Shown here in pieces: positions 6,446 through 12,717 of a stretch of 12,717 bases of DNA. Below the pieces are notes generated by a model that saw nothing but the letters and a program-made list of their open reading frames with translations, was not told the DNA's origin and did not search any database. The stretch is taken from assembly GCA_002841035.1 (NCBI GenBank), contig PHDR01000037.1:1-12717 (forward strand). The letters run 5' to 3'. How positions within the stretch are numbered: the first letter of the stretch is position 1; each line of letters opens with the position of its first letter. Source of the DNA: Bacteroidetes bacterium HGW-Bacteroidetes-12. Lineage in GTDB: Bacteria > Bacteroidota > Bacteroidia > Flavobacteriales_E > Vicingaceae. The translations under genes were made by a program, and so were the position numbers.

Positions 6446-7632
6446 AAACTAAGCAAAAAATAGCAATTGTTTGCGGTCATTTTATGCCCGAAGTTGGCTA
6501 TGTTGAAGTTCAATTAGCAAAAGCGTTTTATCGTTTAGGAAATAACGTACATGTTTTTACAAGTACTGAAATTCCAAGTGCAATAAAAAATAAATTACCA
6601 AAAGAAACTACCTACAAAGCTGGCTCAACCAATTCTTTGGGTTACCAAATCACAAGATTAAACCCTTATTTTTCTTTAGGTCAAATGGTAAAATGCAAGG
6701 GCTTATTAGATTGTGTGTTGGCGTTTCAACCAGATGTAATTATAATCATTGGCTTGGGTAAGTTATTTCCAAAACCTGTATTAAAACACCCTTTTTTACA
6801 TACAAAAACAATTGTTTTATTGGCAGATAATGAAGATTCTTTTGATCAGTTTTCAGGTGCAAAAGGAGGTTATCATCAAATAAAAAAACTAGCCTTAAGA
6901 AAAGTATTTAAAGACCCCATTTATAAGTTAGCAGTTAAAAAAGTAAATCAGTTTTTTGCATACACTCCATCTGCTCCCAATATTGTTTTAAATTATTTGC
7001 CTAAAAAATTACATGCCATTTTTTTACAAAAGGTAGCACCATTGTCACTAGGTTTTGATGACGAAGAATTTTATTTTGATGAAAAAATAAGGCTCTCTAA
7101 AAGAAAAGAAATGCGTTTTTCAGACAACGATGTTGTGTTAATTACAGCAACCCGAATTACTGCTTTTAAAAAGTTAGAAAATATAATTGATGTTGTCGAT
7201 AAAATAAATAGTGAAGGAAAATCTTTAAAATACATTATTGCAGGATTTGGTGAAGATCCATATTCCGAAAAACTAAAAAATTACATAGCCTCAAAAAAAC
7301 ATGCAACCCAGTTTTTAACATTGCCATTTTTATCTCATACCGAACTTTTAAAACTGTATCATTCAGCAGACATAGGTTATTGGTCATCTCACATCATTAC
7401 TCATTACGAAGCCATGGGAACAGGTTTGCCCATTATTTTGCCCGACAAAAAAAACATTCAACATGTTATTGAACAAGATATTAACGGATGGAAATTTAAA
7501 GAGTTAGAAATATATGCTACTTTTAGCCACGCAACCATACAAATAAATTTATTTAGGTTGAACAGAAGAAATTTGGCAAATGAAGCAAAATTGAAATTTG
7601 CATTTACAACAATAGCACAACATATTTTATGA
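6442..7632 (+). CDS. Divergent GT4-like glycosyltransferase, TTG start
   Basis: 396 residues. The TTG at 6442 is the only usable start: an in-frame TAA lies at 6433-6435, and the first in-frame ATG would remove the beginning strand KIAIVCGHFMPEVGYVE. The start overlaps the previous TGA as TTGA, consistent with coupled translation. The N-terminal domain keeps the GT4-style loop P-E-V-G-Y-V-E (residues 16-22). The C-terminal domain begins near 231 (VVLITATRITAFKKLENII) and has IIAGFGEDPY (265-274). The donor-site motif is altered: HYEAMGTGLPII contains the second glutamate (E323), but the position eight residues earlier is S315 rather than glutamate, so EX7E is incomplete. It is most likely still a glycosyltransferase of the locus, but catalysis is less certain than for its neighbours. 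Confidence 0.78.
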   Translation: MKTKQKIAIVCGHFMPEVGYVEVQLAKAFYRLGNNVHVFTSTEIPSAIKNKLPKETTYKAGSTNSLGYQITRLNPYFSLGQMVKCKGLLDCVLAFQPDVIIIIGLGKLFPKPVLKHPFLHTKTIVLLADNEDSFDQFSGAKGGYHQIKKLALRKVFKDPIYKLAVKKVNQFFAYTPSAPNIVLNYLPKKLHAIFLQKVAPLSLGFDDEEFYFDEKIRLSKRKEMRFSDNDVVLITATRITAFKKLENIIDVVDKINSEGKSLKYIIAGFGEDPYSEKLKNYIASKKHATQFLTLPFLSHTELLKLYHSADIGYWSSHIITHYEAMGTGLPIILPDKKNIQHVIEQDINGWKFKELEIYATFSHATIQINLFRLNRRNLANEAKLKFAFTTIAQHIL

Positions 7633-8876
7633 GTTTTAAGGTATGGAAAATATGGCTCAAATCAAAACCATGGATATTAAAGTGGTTTGTTATTTTAGTG
7701 TTGTTACGACCAATAATTGACAACTTTTATTTTCTAAAAAACATTTCTCCATTTTTATCACCCTTATACATTGTTGGGGTATTAACGCCTTTACTAAGTA
7801 TTTATGTGTTGCTTAAAACTCCAAAACCTGTTTTCTCAAAACTAGATAGGCACATGAAAATTTGGTCTTTTTTTATTCTATTTGGAACTTTTTTTGTTAT
7901 TCTATACGACCCACTTACTAAAGATTCTTTTGAGTACCTATTAAAATTAACCCTTCCTGTTTACGTTTATTTTTTTGCCCGAAGATTCATCCAAAACAAA
8001 GAAGATTTAGACGGAATTTTAACAACTTTTCTCTATTCAGGAATTTTTGTAGCAACCCTATTATTGTATGAAGTTGTAATCAATCCAATTAGAATTGAGG
8101 AAAGTAGAGGAATGGATAGAATTCAGGGGAGTTTTGGAGATGTGGTAAGTTATGGTATTTTTCTAAGTTTCAGTTTTTTAATTGCTACCTATTTTTATTT
8201 TTCTCGTCAAGGAACACAACCTTACCGAAAAAGACTACGAACACTTTTAATTGTAGGAGGTTTGGCAATTTTAGCATTAATAAACATTCATCACATTGCT
8301 TCCTATACTATTTTTACAATGTTAGTATTACTGTTTTTAATATTCAACTTTCAAAAAAACAAAGCTGCTGCCATAGGAATTTCTTTGATGTTGTTTATGT
8401 TATTTATATTTTTTGGGCAACCCATTTTGGAAGAAAAAATAACTCCTTTATTTGAAACAGATGTTGCTGTTTTTGAAGGAGAGCAAGATCAAGAAAGATT
8501 ACTACACGGACGAGTTGGGCGTTGGGAACACATGGCAGAAATTTTTACCAACGAAAGTATTTTTGCTCAATTTTTTGGATACCCAACAACACTAAAATAT
8601 GCCTATCATTTTGTTGGCGTTGGTTCACATAGCGATTATGTTAGAATATTATTTCTATCGGGCTATACTGGACTTTATTTTTATTTATTAGTATTATTTT
8701 CTTTTTTTAATCGAGCAAGGAAAACAATGCTTTCCATTCGTTTTCTTTCCTACGGATTATTAGGAGTTATTGGATTATATTCCATAAGTATTGTTCCAAC
8801 CTACTATCCTCCTTTTGTTTATATAATGATGAGTGTGTTTGCTTATATTGCTTTACCCAAACAAATGCAACAATAA
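7629..8876 (+). CDS. Polytopic membrane protein, O-antigen polymerase/ligase-like (Wzy_C type)
   Basis: 415 residues with about 11-12 hydrophobic segments, roughly 17-30, 44-63, 77-93, 104-118, 131-150, 172-192, 204-222, 223-240, 246-264, 339-359, 369-388 and 392-409. A long hydrophilic loop at about 265-338 would lie in the periplasm. It includes LLHGRVGRWEHMAEIF (291-306), then GYPTT and GVGSHSDYVRILFLSGYTGLY (about 330-350). That R...W...F..G....H..Y...L...G..G pattern is typical of the Wzy/WaaL O-antigen polymerase-ligase superfamily. The likely role is polymerising or transferring the undecaprenyl-linked glycan on the periplasmic side. Sequence cannot separate polymerase from ligase; among clustered glycosyltransferases polymerase is the better guess. 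It overlaps the gene before by ATGA and the one after by a single base (TAATG). Confidence 0.78.
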   Translation: MSFKVWKIWLKSKPWILKWFVILVLLRPIIDNFYFLKNISPFLSPLYIVGVLTPLLSIYVLLKTPKPVFSKLDRHMKIWSFFILFGTFFVILYDPLTKDSFEYLLKLTLPVYVYFFARRFIQNKEDLDGILTTFLYSGIFVATLLLYEVVINPIRIEESRGMDRIQGSFGDVVSYGIFLSFSFLIATYFYFSRQGTQPYRKRLRTLLIVGGLAILALINIHHIASYTIFTMLVLLFLIFNFQKNKAAAIGISLMLFMLFIFFGQPILEEKITPLFETDVAVFEGEQDQERLLHGRVGRWEHMAEIFTNESIFAQFFGYPTTLKYAYHFVGVGSHSDYVRILFLSGYTGLYFYLLVLFSFFNRARKTMLSIRFLSYGLLGVIGLYSISIVPTYYPPFVYIMMSVFAYIALPKQMQQ

Positions 8877-9970
8877 TGGGAAATAAATCAACCATACTGC
8901 TTTTAGGAAAAGTACCTCCGCCACTAATCGGACCAGCAATTGCTACTCAAATTATCTTAAATTCAAGCCTAAAAAACAAGTTTAATTTGGTTCATTTAGA
9001 TACTCGGATGAACAAGGATGTTACCACCATGGGCAGGTGGAGTTTTTCGAAAATGGTGAGAAGTGTAGGTATTTATGTGGAGTTTATTCGGAAAATAAAA
9101 CAACACCAACCGCAACTTATTTTGGTGCCAATTAGTCAAACTACCATGGGGTTTTTTAAAGATGCTCCATTTATTTGGTTGGGAAAATGGATGGGTAAAA
9201 AAGTGCTGATACAATTGCGAGGAAGCAATTTTAACAATTGGATAAATTCGGCTTCGGGTATAACCAAAAGTTTGGTGAAAACAACCTTAAAAAAATGTGT
9301 GGGTGTTATCGTATTGGGCAATAATTTAAAACCTTTGTTCAAGGATTATTTTTCTGACAATCAAATTTTTGTAGTTCCAAATGGAGCCAATTACGAACTG
9401 CAACCAAAAAACACCACAGCACTAAACGTGTTGTATTTAGCCAATTTTTTACCTTCCAAAAGTTTCGATGATGTATTAAAAGCATTGGTAATTTTAAAAG
9501 AAAAAGGCATTACCAATTTCAACTTTCAAGCCGCAGGAGCTTGGGACAACGAAACCTTTAAACAACAATGTTTGGCAATTATCAAAGATAATCAACTCAC
9601 AAACATAGAATTATTTCCACCACAAAGTGGAGCAGCAAAAATGCAGTTGTTTGCTAATGCTTCTATCTTCGTTTTTTGTCCTAAAATGCCCGAAGGTCAT
9701 CCTTGGGTAATGGTTGAAGCTATGGCAAACGGATTACCCATTATTGCTACCGACCAAGGAGCAATTGTAGAATCGGTTATTGATGGTAAAAATGGTTTTA
9801 TTGTTCCTGCCAAAAGCCCCGAAACCATTGCCGAAAAATTGGAAGTATTGATTAGCGATACCGAATTGAGAAACCAATTTGCTGCCAACTCCAAAAAGTT
9901 TTACAACGCAAATTTTACAGAAGAAAAAATGGTGGAGAATTTGACGAGGGTGTTTAATAATTGTCTCTAA
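8876..9970 (+). CDS. Family 4 glycosyltransferase
   Basis: 364 residues. The N-terminal strand ILLLGKVPPPLIGPAI (7-22) has the P-P-x-x-G-P/G loop common in GT4 enzymes. LIQLRGSN (111-118) and FVVPNGANYE (165-174) precede the linker to the second domain, which begins LNVLYLANFLPSKSFDDVL (183-201). E273 and E281 make an intact EX7E motif in EGHPWVMVEAMANGLPII; IDGKNGFIVP follows. A retaining GT-B enzyme of polysaccharide assembly; donor and acceptor unknown. Its ATG overlaps the last base of the polymerase-like gene's stop codon. It is the last gene of the tightly packed operon: after it come 217 bp with a stem-loop and a new promoter box. Confidence 0.9.
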   Translation: MGNKSTILLLGKVPPPLIGPAIATQIILNSSLKNKFNLVHLDTRMNKDVTTMGRWSFSKMVRSVGIYVEFIRKIKQHQPQLILVPISQTTMGFFKDAPFIWLGKWMGKKVLIQLRGSNFNNWINSASGITKSLVKTTLKKCVGVIVLGNNLKPLFKDYFSDNQIFVVPNGANYELQPKNTTALNVLYLANFLPSKSFDDVLKALVILKEKGITNFNFQAAGAWDNETFKQQCLAIIKDNQLTNIELFPPQSGAAKMQLFANASIFVFCPKMPEGHPWVMVEAMANGLPIIATDQGAIVESVIDGKNGFIVPAKSPETIAEKLEVLISDTELRNQFAANSKKFYNANFTEEKMVENLTRVFNNCL

Positions 9971-10000
9971 TTCTTAAGATTCAAAACCAAGCAATTATTG

Positions 10001-10034
10001 ACTACTTTTTGTCGATAGACAAACCGAAGGTAGT
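10001..10034 (+). other. Stem-loop after the main operon
   Basis: ACTAC (10001-10005) pairs with GTAGT (10030-10034), and inside it TTTGTC (10008-10013) pairs with GACAAA (10018-10023) around a GATA tetraloop. It lies 31 bp after the stop of the GT4 gene. No T run follows on the + strand, so it is not a classical intrinsic terminator; it may protect or trim the operon's 3' end. The rest of 9971-10174 shows no gene that I can support. Confidence 0.4.
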
Positions 10035-10174
10035 AAACAAAAAAACCCTTGATTTCTTAAAGAAAAAGATGTCGAAACAAAACGAAAAGAACATCGGAAA
10101 ATAAAAAATCGAATTTATAGAACCCACTTTAAGCCTATTTTTTCAATAAAGTCAACTTATAAAACTATTTCTTT

Positions 10175-10182
10175 TACCTTTG
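10175..10182 (+). promoter_or_regulatory. Bacteroidota-type -7 box, TACCTTTG
   Basis: TACCTTTG followed by C fits the Bacteroidota/flavobacterial -7 consensus TAnnTTTG(Y). No clear TTG or TTTG -33 element is visible at the usual 17-23 bp upstream, so the match is partial. The same 12 bases TTTTACCTTTGC occur before the oxidoreductase gene at 12159-12170. The box ends only 5 bp before the ATG of the second amidotransferase gene. Confidence 0.55.
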
Positions 10183-10187
10183 CTTCC

Positions 10188-12050
10188 ATGTGCGGAATTA
10201 CAGGATACATAACCAACCAAAAGTTACCACTCGATGAAATGCTGTTTTCATTAAAACATCGTGGTCCCGATGCACAAGGAAAATACGAAACCAACATCAA
10301 CAACAAATACATTGGTTTAGGGCATACCCGTTTAAGTATCTTGGATTTATCCGAAAAAGGAAATCAACCTTTTGTTTCTGCCGATGCTAAAATTCACGTA
10401 GTTTTTAATGGCGAAATCTACAATTATTTAGAACTAAAAGAACAGTATTTAAAAGCAGAACACTTTGTTTCTAACACCGATACCGAAGTGGTGTTGAAAC
10501 TCTATCAGCAAAAAGGGATTTCGTTTATCAATTTGTTAAATGGCGATTTTGCGATGGCTATTTTAGACGAAAATGAAAACAAGTTTTATTTAATAAGAGA
10601 TAGAGCAGGAGTAAAACCTTTGTATTTTTCTTATCAAAACGAAACATTGATTTTTGGCTCAGAAATAAAATCGATTTTAAAAGCAGGAATAAAAGCCGAA
10701 TTGGCAACCGAAAACCTGCAAAAATATTTTGTGTTTAAATATTCTCCTGCCAACGAAACCTTATTCAAAAACATCAACCGACTTCAACCCGCACATTTTG
10801 CCGAATACGATTTTAGCAATGCCTCTTTTCAAATTAAAAACTATTGGCAACCTGCCCAACAAGAGAAATACAAAGGCATCAGTTACCAAGATGCACAAAC
10901 CGAAGTAAAACAGTTGTTGCAGGATGCCACCGAAAAACGATTGCTAGCCGATGTGCCTGTCGGTACTTTTTTATCGGGCGGTTTAGACTCTTCTATCATT
11001 GCTTCCTTTTTAAAAGACAAACCTGTCATTATGCATTATTGTGCAAGTAAAGAGGCTAAAGATTTGATTAAAGAAGGCACCACTTCCGATTTTCGTTATG
11101 CTCAACAATTGGCAACGGATTGGAACTTAAACATGACCGAAATCCCCATAGGGAGCGACAACACCAATTTGGAGCAAATTAGAAACACCATTAAATATGG
11201 AGATGACCTGATTGCTGATGGCTCTCAAATTCCATCTTTTTTAATTACCCAACAAGCCGCCAAAAATTCAAAAGTAATTTTAAGTGGAATGGGTGCTGAT
11301 GAATTGTTTTTGGGCTATGCTGGTCATCAAATGACGTTGATTGATAATTGGATTGGCAAAATGCCTTTTTCAAAATCAATAGCAAAAGCATTTTATTCGC
11401 TCGACCAAGGAAACGGAAAATTTAAAGCGTTTAGAAGATATTTACACAAGTTGGGCAAGTATTACGAATACCCGAATTACAAATACGGTCTGTACACCAT
11501 TGTGGGCGATTTTGAAAATTCATTGGCTGTTTTTAATGGAAAAACCGAAAACACAACACAGTTTTTGAGTAATTATTTCCCTAAAGATGCGAATCCATTC
11601 GATTGTTTTAATACCTTTGAATACGATAATTTTTTGCAAAAAAATGTGGCTTATTTAGATAGAATGACAATGGCAAATGGAGTGGAAGGTAGGGTGCCCT
11701 TTTTAGATTATCGTATTATTGAATTTGCACATGCTATTCCAACCAACTTTAAAATTAGTAATCTAGGCAAAACCAAAGTAATATTAAAAGATGCGTTTAA
11801 AAACGACTTACCCAATTATGTAACCAACCGAAGAAAAGCTGGTTTTGGAATGCCGCTGCGAAGCATTTTTAGTTCAGAACAAAAAATTAATGACTTGCTC
11901 GATAGAGAGTTGTTGAACAGTATTGATGGGTTTTCGATGGAACATATCGAAAAAAATATTCAAAATCATTTATCTGGAAGAGAAGATAATTCAGCATTGA
12001 TTTATGCGTTGATTTCTTTTCAGGAATGGTACAAGATGTATATCGTTTAA
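10188..12050 (+). CDS. asnB: Second asparagine-synthase-like amidotransferase (AsnB type)
   Basis: 620 residues starting MCGITGYI; Cys2 is the expected N-terminal glutaminase nucleophile and fixes the start. Glutaminase domain: HRGPDAQG (24-31), GHTRLSILD (45-53), N74-G-E and D98. Synthetase domain: PP-loop SGGLDSS (263-269), GMGADELFLGY (367-377), then DRMTMANGVEGRVPFLDYR (about 490-508) and RKAGFGMPL near the C-terminus. It differs from the first copy by DRAGVKPLY in place of DRFGVKPLY, by SGMGADE in place of NGQGADE, and by lacking the ~25-residue glutaminase insertion, so it belongs to a different subfamily rather than being a recent duplicate. It probably amidates a sugar or other carboxylate of the glycan pathway using glutamine and ATP; plain asparagine synthesis cannot be excluded. 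It has its own promoter box and an extremely short leader. Confidence 0.9.
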   Translation: MCGITGYITNQKLPLDEMLFSLKHRGPDAQGKYETNINNKYIGLGHTRLSILDLSEKGNQPFVSADAKIHVVFNGEIYNYLELKEQYLKAEHFVSNTDTEVVLKLYQQKGISFINLLNGDFAMAILDENENKFYLIRDRAGVKPLYFSYQNETLIFGSEIKSILKAGIKAELATENLQKYFVFKYSPANETLFKNINRLQPAHFAEYDFSNASFQIKNYWQPAQQEKYKGISYQDAQTEVKQLLQDATEKRLLADVPVGTFLSGGLDSSIIASFLKDKPVIMHYCASKEAKDLIKEGTTSDFRYAQQLATDWNLNMTEIPIGSDNTNLEQIRNTIKYGDDLIADGSQIPSFLITQQAAKNSKVILSGMGADELFLGYAGHQMTLIDNWIGKMPFSKSIAKAFYSLDQGNGKFKAFRRYLHKLGKYYEYPNYKYGLYTIVGDFENSLAVFNGKTENTTQFLSNYFPKDANPFDCFNTFEYDNFLQKNVAYLDRMTMANGVEGRVPFLDYRIIEFAHAIPTNFKISNLGKTKVILKDAFKNDLPNYVTNRRKAGFGMPLRSIFSSEQKINDLLDRELLNSIDGFSMEHIEKNIQNHLSGREDNSALIYALISFQEWYKMYIV

Positions 12051-12053
12051 GAC

Positions 12054-12135
12054 CGTCATTGCGAGGCACGAAGCAATCTCATCAATAAGATTGCTTCATT
12101 CTCTCGAAAGCTTTCGGGACTCATTTGCAATAACG
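12054..12135. repeat. REP-like folded palindromic element
   Basis: Three nested stems make a junction. The outer arms are CGTCATTGC (12054-12062) and GCAATAACG (12127-12135), with one mismatch. Hairpin A is GAAGCAATCT (12070-12079) against AGATTGCTTC (12088-12097) with an 8-nt loop. Hairpin B centres on the perfect 12-bp palindrome CGAAAGCTTTCG (12105-12116). The GTCATTGCGAGG...GAAGCAATCTC wording resembles a dispersed intergenic repeat that I recall from many Bacteroidota genomes. It starts 4 bp after the amidotransferase stop codon and could act as a 3'-end or terminator structure on either strand. Confidence 0.75.
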
Positions 12136-12161
12136 AAACACCTACAACTAACTTATTTTTT

Positions 12162-12169
12162 TACCTTTG
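12162..12169 (+). promoter_or_regulatory. Bacteroidota-type -7 box, TACCTTTG
   Basis: TACCTTTG followed by CA, fitting TAnnTTTG(Y). It is preceded by a run of T and lies 23 bp before the oxidoreductase ATG, giving a predicted leader of about 15-20 nt. A -33 TTG at the normal spacing is not evident. It shares TTTTACCTTTGC with the box at 10175-10182. Confidence 0.55.
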
Positions 12170-12192
12170 CAGGATTAGGATTTTTAAGACAC

Positions 12193-12717
12193 ATGGAACA
12201 ACTTACACAAAATTTAAAAGACGGACACATGCAATTGTTGGAAGTTCCGTTTCCTGCTTTAGGAAAAGGACAAATAATGGTGCGAAATCATTTTTCGGTA
12301 ATTAGTGCAGGTACAGAAGGAAAAACAGTGAAAGATGCTCGTTTGGGTTATATTGGCAAAGCTAAATCACGACAAGAAGAAGTAAAAAAAGTAATTGCTG
12401 CTGCTAAAACACATGGAGTAATGAAAACCTACAACATGGTGATGAATAAACTGGAAACACCAAACCCGATGGGTTACAGTTGTGCAGGAGAAGTTATTGA
12501 AGTGGCTGAAGATATTAAGCACCTTAAAGTGGGTGATTTTGTTGCTTGTGGCGGAATGACGGCAAATCATGCCGAGATTGTTGTTGTACCTAAAAATTTG
12601 TGCGTAAAAATAAATCATCCTGAAATCATTAAAAGTGCAGCGTTTACAACTGTTGGTGCTATTGCTATGCAAGGCGTTCGTCAGGCAGAATTGAGTTTAG
12701 GCGAGAGTTGTGTGGTT
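12193..12717 (+). CDS. Bi-domain oxidoreductase, N-terminal alcohol-dehydrogenase-like part (3' end outside window)
   Basis: Open from ATG 12193 to the window edge, 175 codons. The sequence begins MEQLTQNLKDGHMQLLEVP and continues with SVISAGTEGKTV (about residues 36-47), NKLETPNPMGYSCAGEVIEV (about 86-105), LKVGDFVACGG and HAEIVVVPKNLCVKI. It ends in AAFTTVGAIAMQGVRQAELSLGESCVV, just before the expected NAD(P)-binding glycine loop. This is the GroES-like, medium-chain dehydrogenase N-terminal half. The SAGTE and GYSCAGEV wording matches the bi-domain oxidoreductases of polysaccharide loci, which carry a second GFO/IDH/MocA-type domain; that second half is not visible here. The predicted role is redox modification of a nucleotide sugar or glycan residue. 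The substrate is unknown and the fusion is inferred from family resemblance. Confidence 0.8.
   Translation, partial: MEQLTQNLKDGHMQLLEVPFPALGKGQIMVRNHFSVISAGTEGKTVKDARLGYIGKAKSRQEEVKKVIAAAKTHGVMKTYNMVMNKLETPNPMGYSCAGEVIEVAEDIKHLKVGDFVACGGMTANHAEIVVVPKNLCVKINHPEIIKSAAFTTVGAIAMQGVRQAELSLGESCVV

Noticed and set aside
10001..10034. Stem-loop as an intrinsic terminator
   Set aside because: The stem is short and interrupted, and no T run follows on the + strand.
10069..10104. 11-residue reading frame (MSKQNEKNIGK) before the second amidotransferase
   Set aside because: Too short, no upstream promoter box, and the AT-rich context makes chance frames common.
10844..11050. 68-codon frame on the plus strand
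   Set aside because: Out-of-frame inside the second amidotransferase across its conserved PP-loop region.
12367..12672. 101-codon frame on the minus strand
   Set aside because: It lies wholly opposite the oxidoreductase coding sequence, whose family motifs are clear; composition looks like an antisense shadow.

Overview
The window looks like part of a surface-polysaccharide (capsule, O-antigen or exopolysaccharide) biosynthesis locus from a member of the Bacteroidota, probably a flavobacterium-like lineage. The evidence is AT-rich DNA, A-rich leaders in place of Shine-Dalgarno sites, two promoter boxes of the Bacteroidota type (TAnnTTTG followed by C), and a GxxExxY gene embedded in short palindromic repeats. 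Every supported gene is on the + strand, and both window edges cut through genes.

Left part (1-1009): the 3' end of a family-2 glycosyltransferase, then a hexapeptide-repeat acyltransferase. Middle insert (1018-1799): five similarly oriented palindromic repeat units with a small PD-(D/E)XK-like GxxExxY gene between units 3 and 4. This block interrupts the sugar operon. Core operon (1813-9970): GT2 glycosyltransferase, SAM methyltransferase, glutamine-dependent asparagine-synthase-like amidotransferase, GT4 glycosyltransferase, a second divergent GT4-like protein, a polytopic Wzy/ligase-like membrane protein, and a third GT4. From 5309 to 9970 the genes are 5 bp apart or overlap by 1-4 bases, so they are probably translationally coupled. 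The next 217 bp hold a stem-loop and a promoter box. A second asparagine-synthase-like amidotransferase follows (10188-12050) with essentially no 5' leader. After it come a folded REP-like palindrome (12054-12135), another promoter box, and the start of a bi-domain sugar oxidoreductase that runs off the right edge.

A plausible joint role: the glycosyltransferases build a repeat unit on a lipid carrier, and the acyltransferase, methyltransferase and two amidotransferases decorate sugars or their precursors (amidation of uronic acids is the usual proposal for AsnB homologues in such loci). The membrane protein would polymerise or ligate the product. No flippase (Wzx), chain-length regulator or initiating glycosyl-phosphate transferase lies in the window. 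The sugar structure cannot be predicted from sequence alone.

The part most worth a second look is the GxxExxY-repeat cassette. The gene body is bounded by ~86-bp direct repeats that include a copy of its own start codon. The hairpin arms are built from 9-10 nt subunits, with an A-A mismatch once per subunit. The last unit creates a 28-codon reading frame that ends in an ATGA overlap with the downstream glycosyltransferase.
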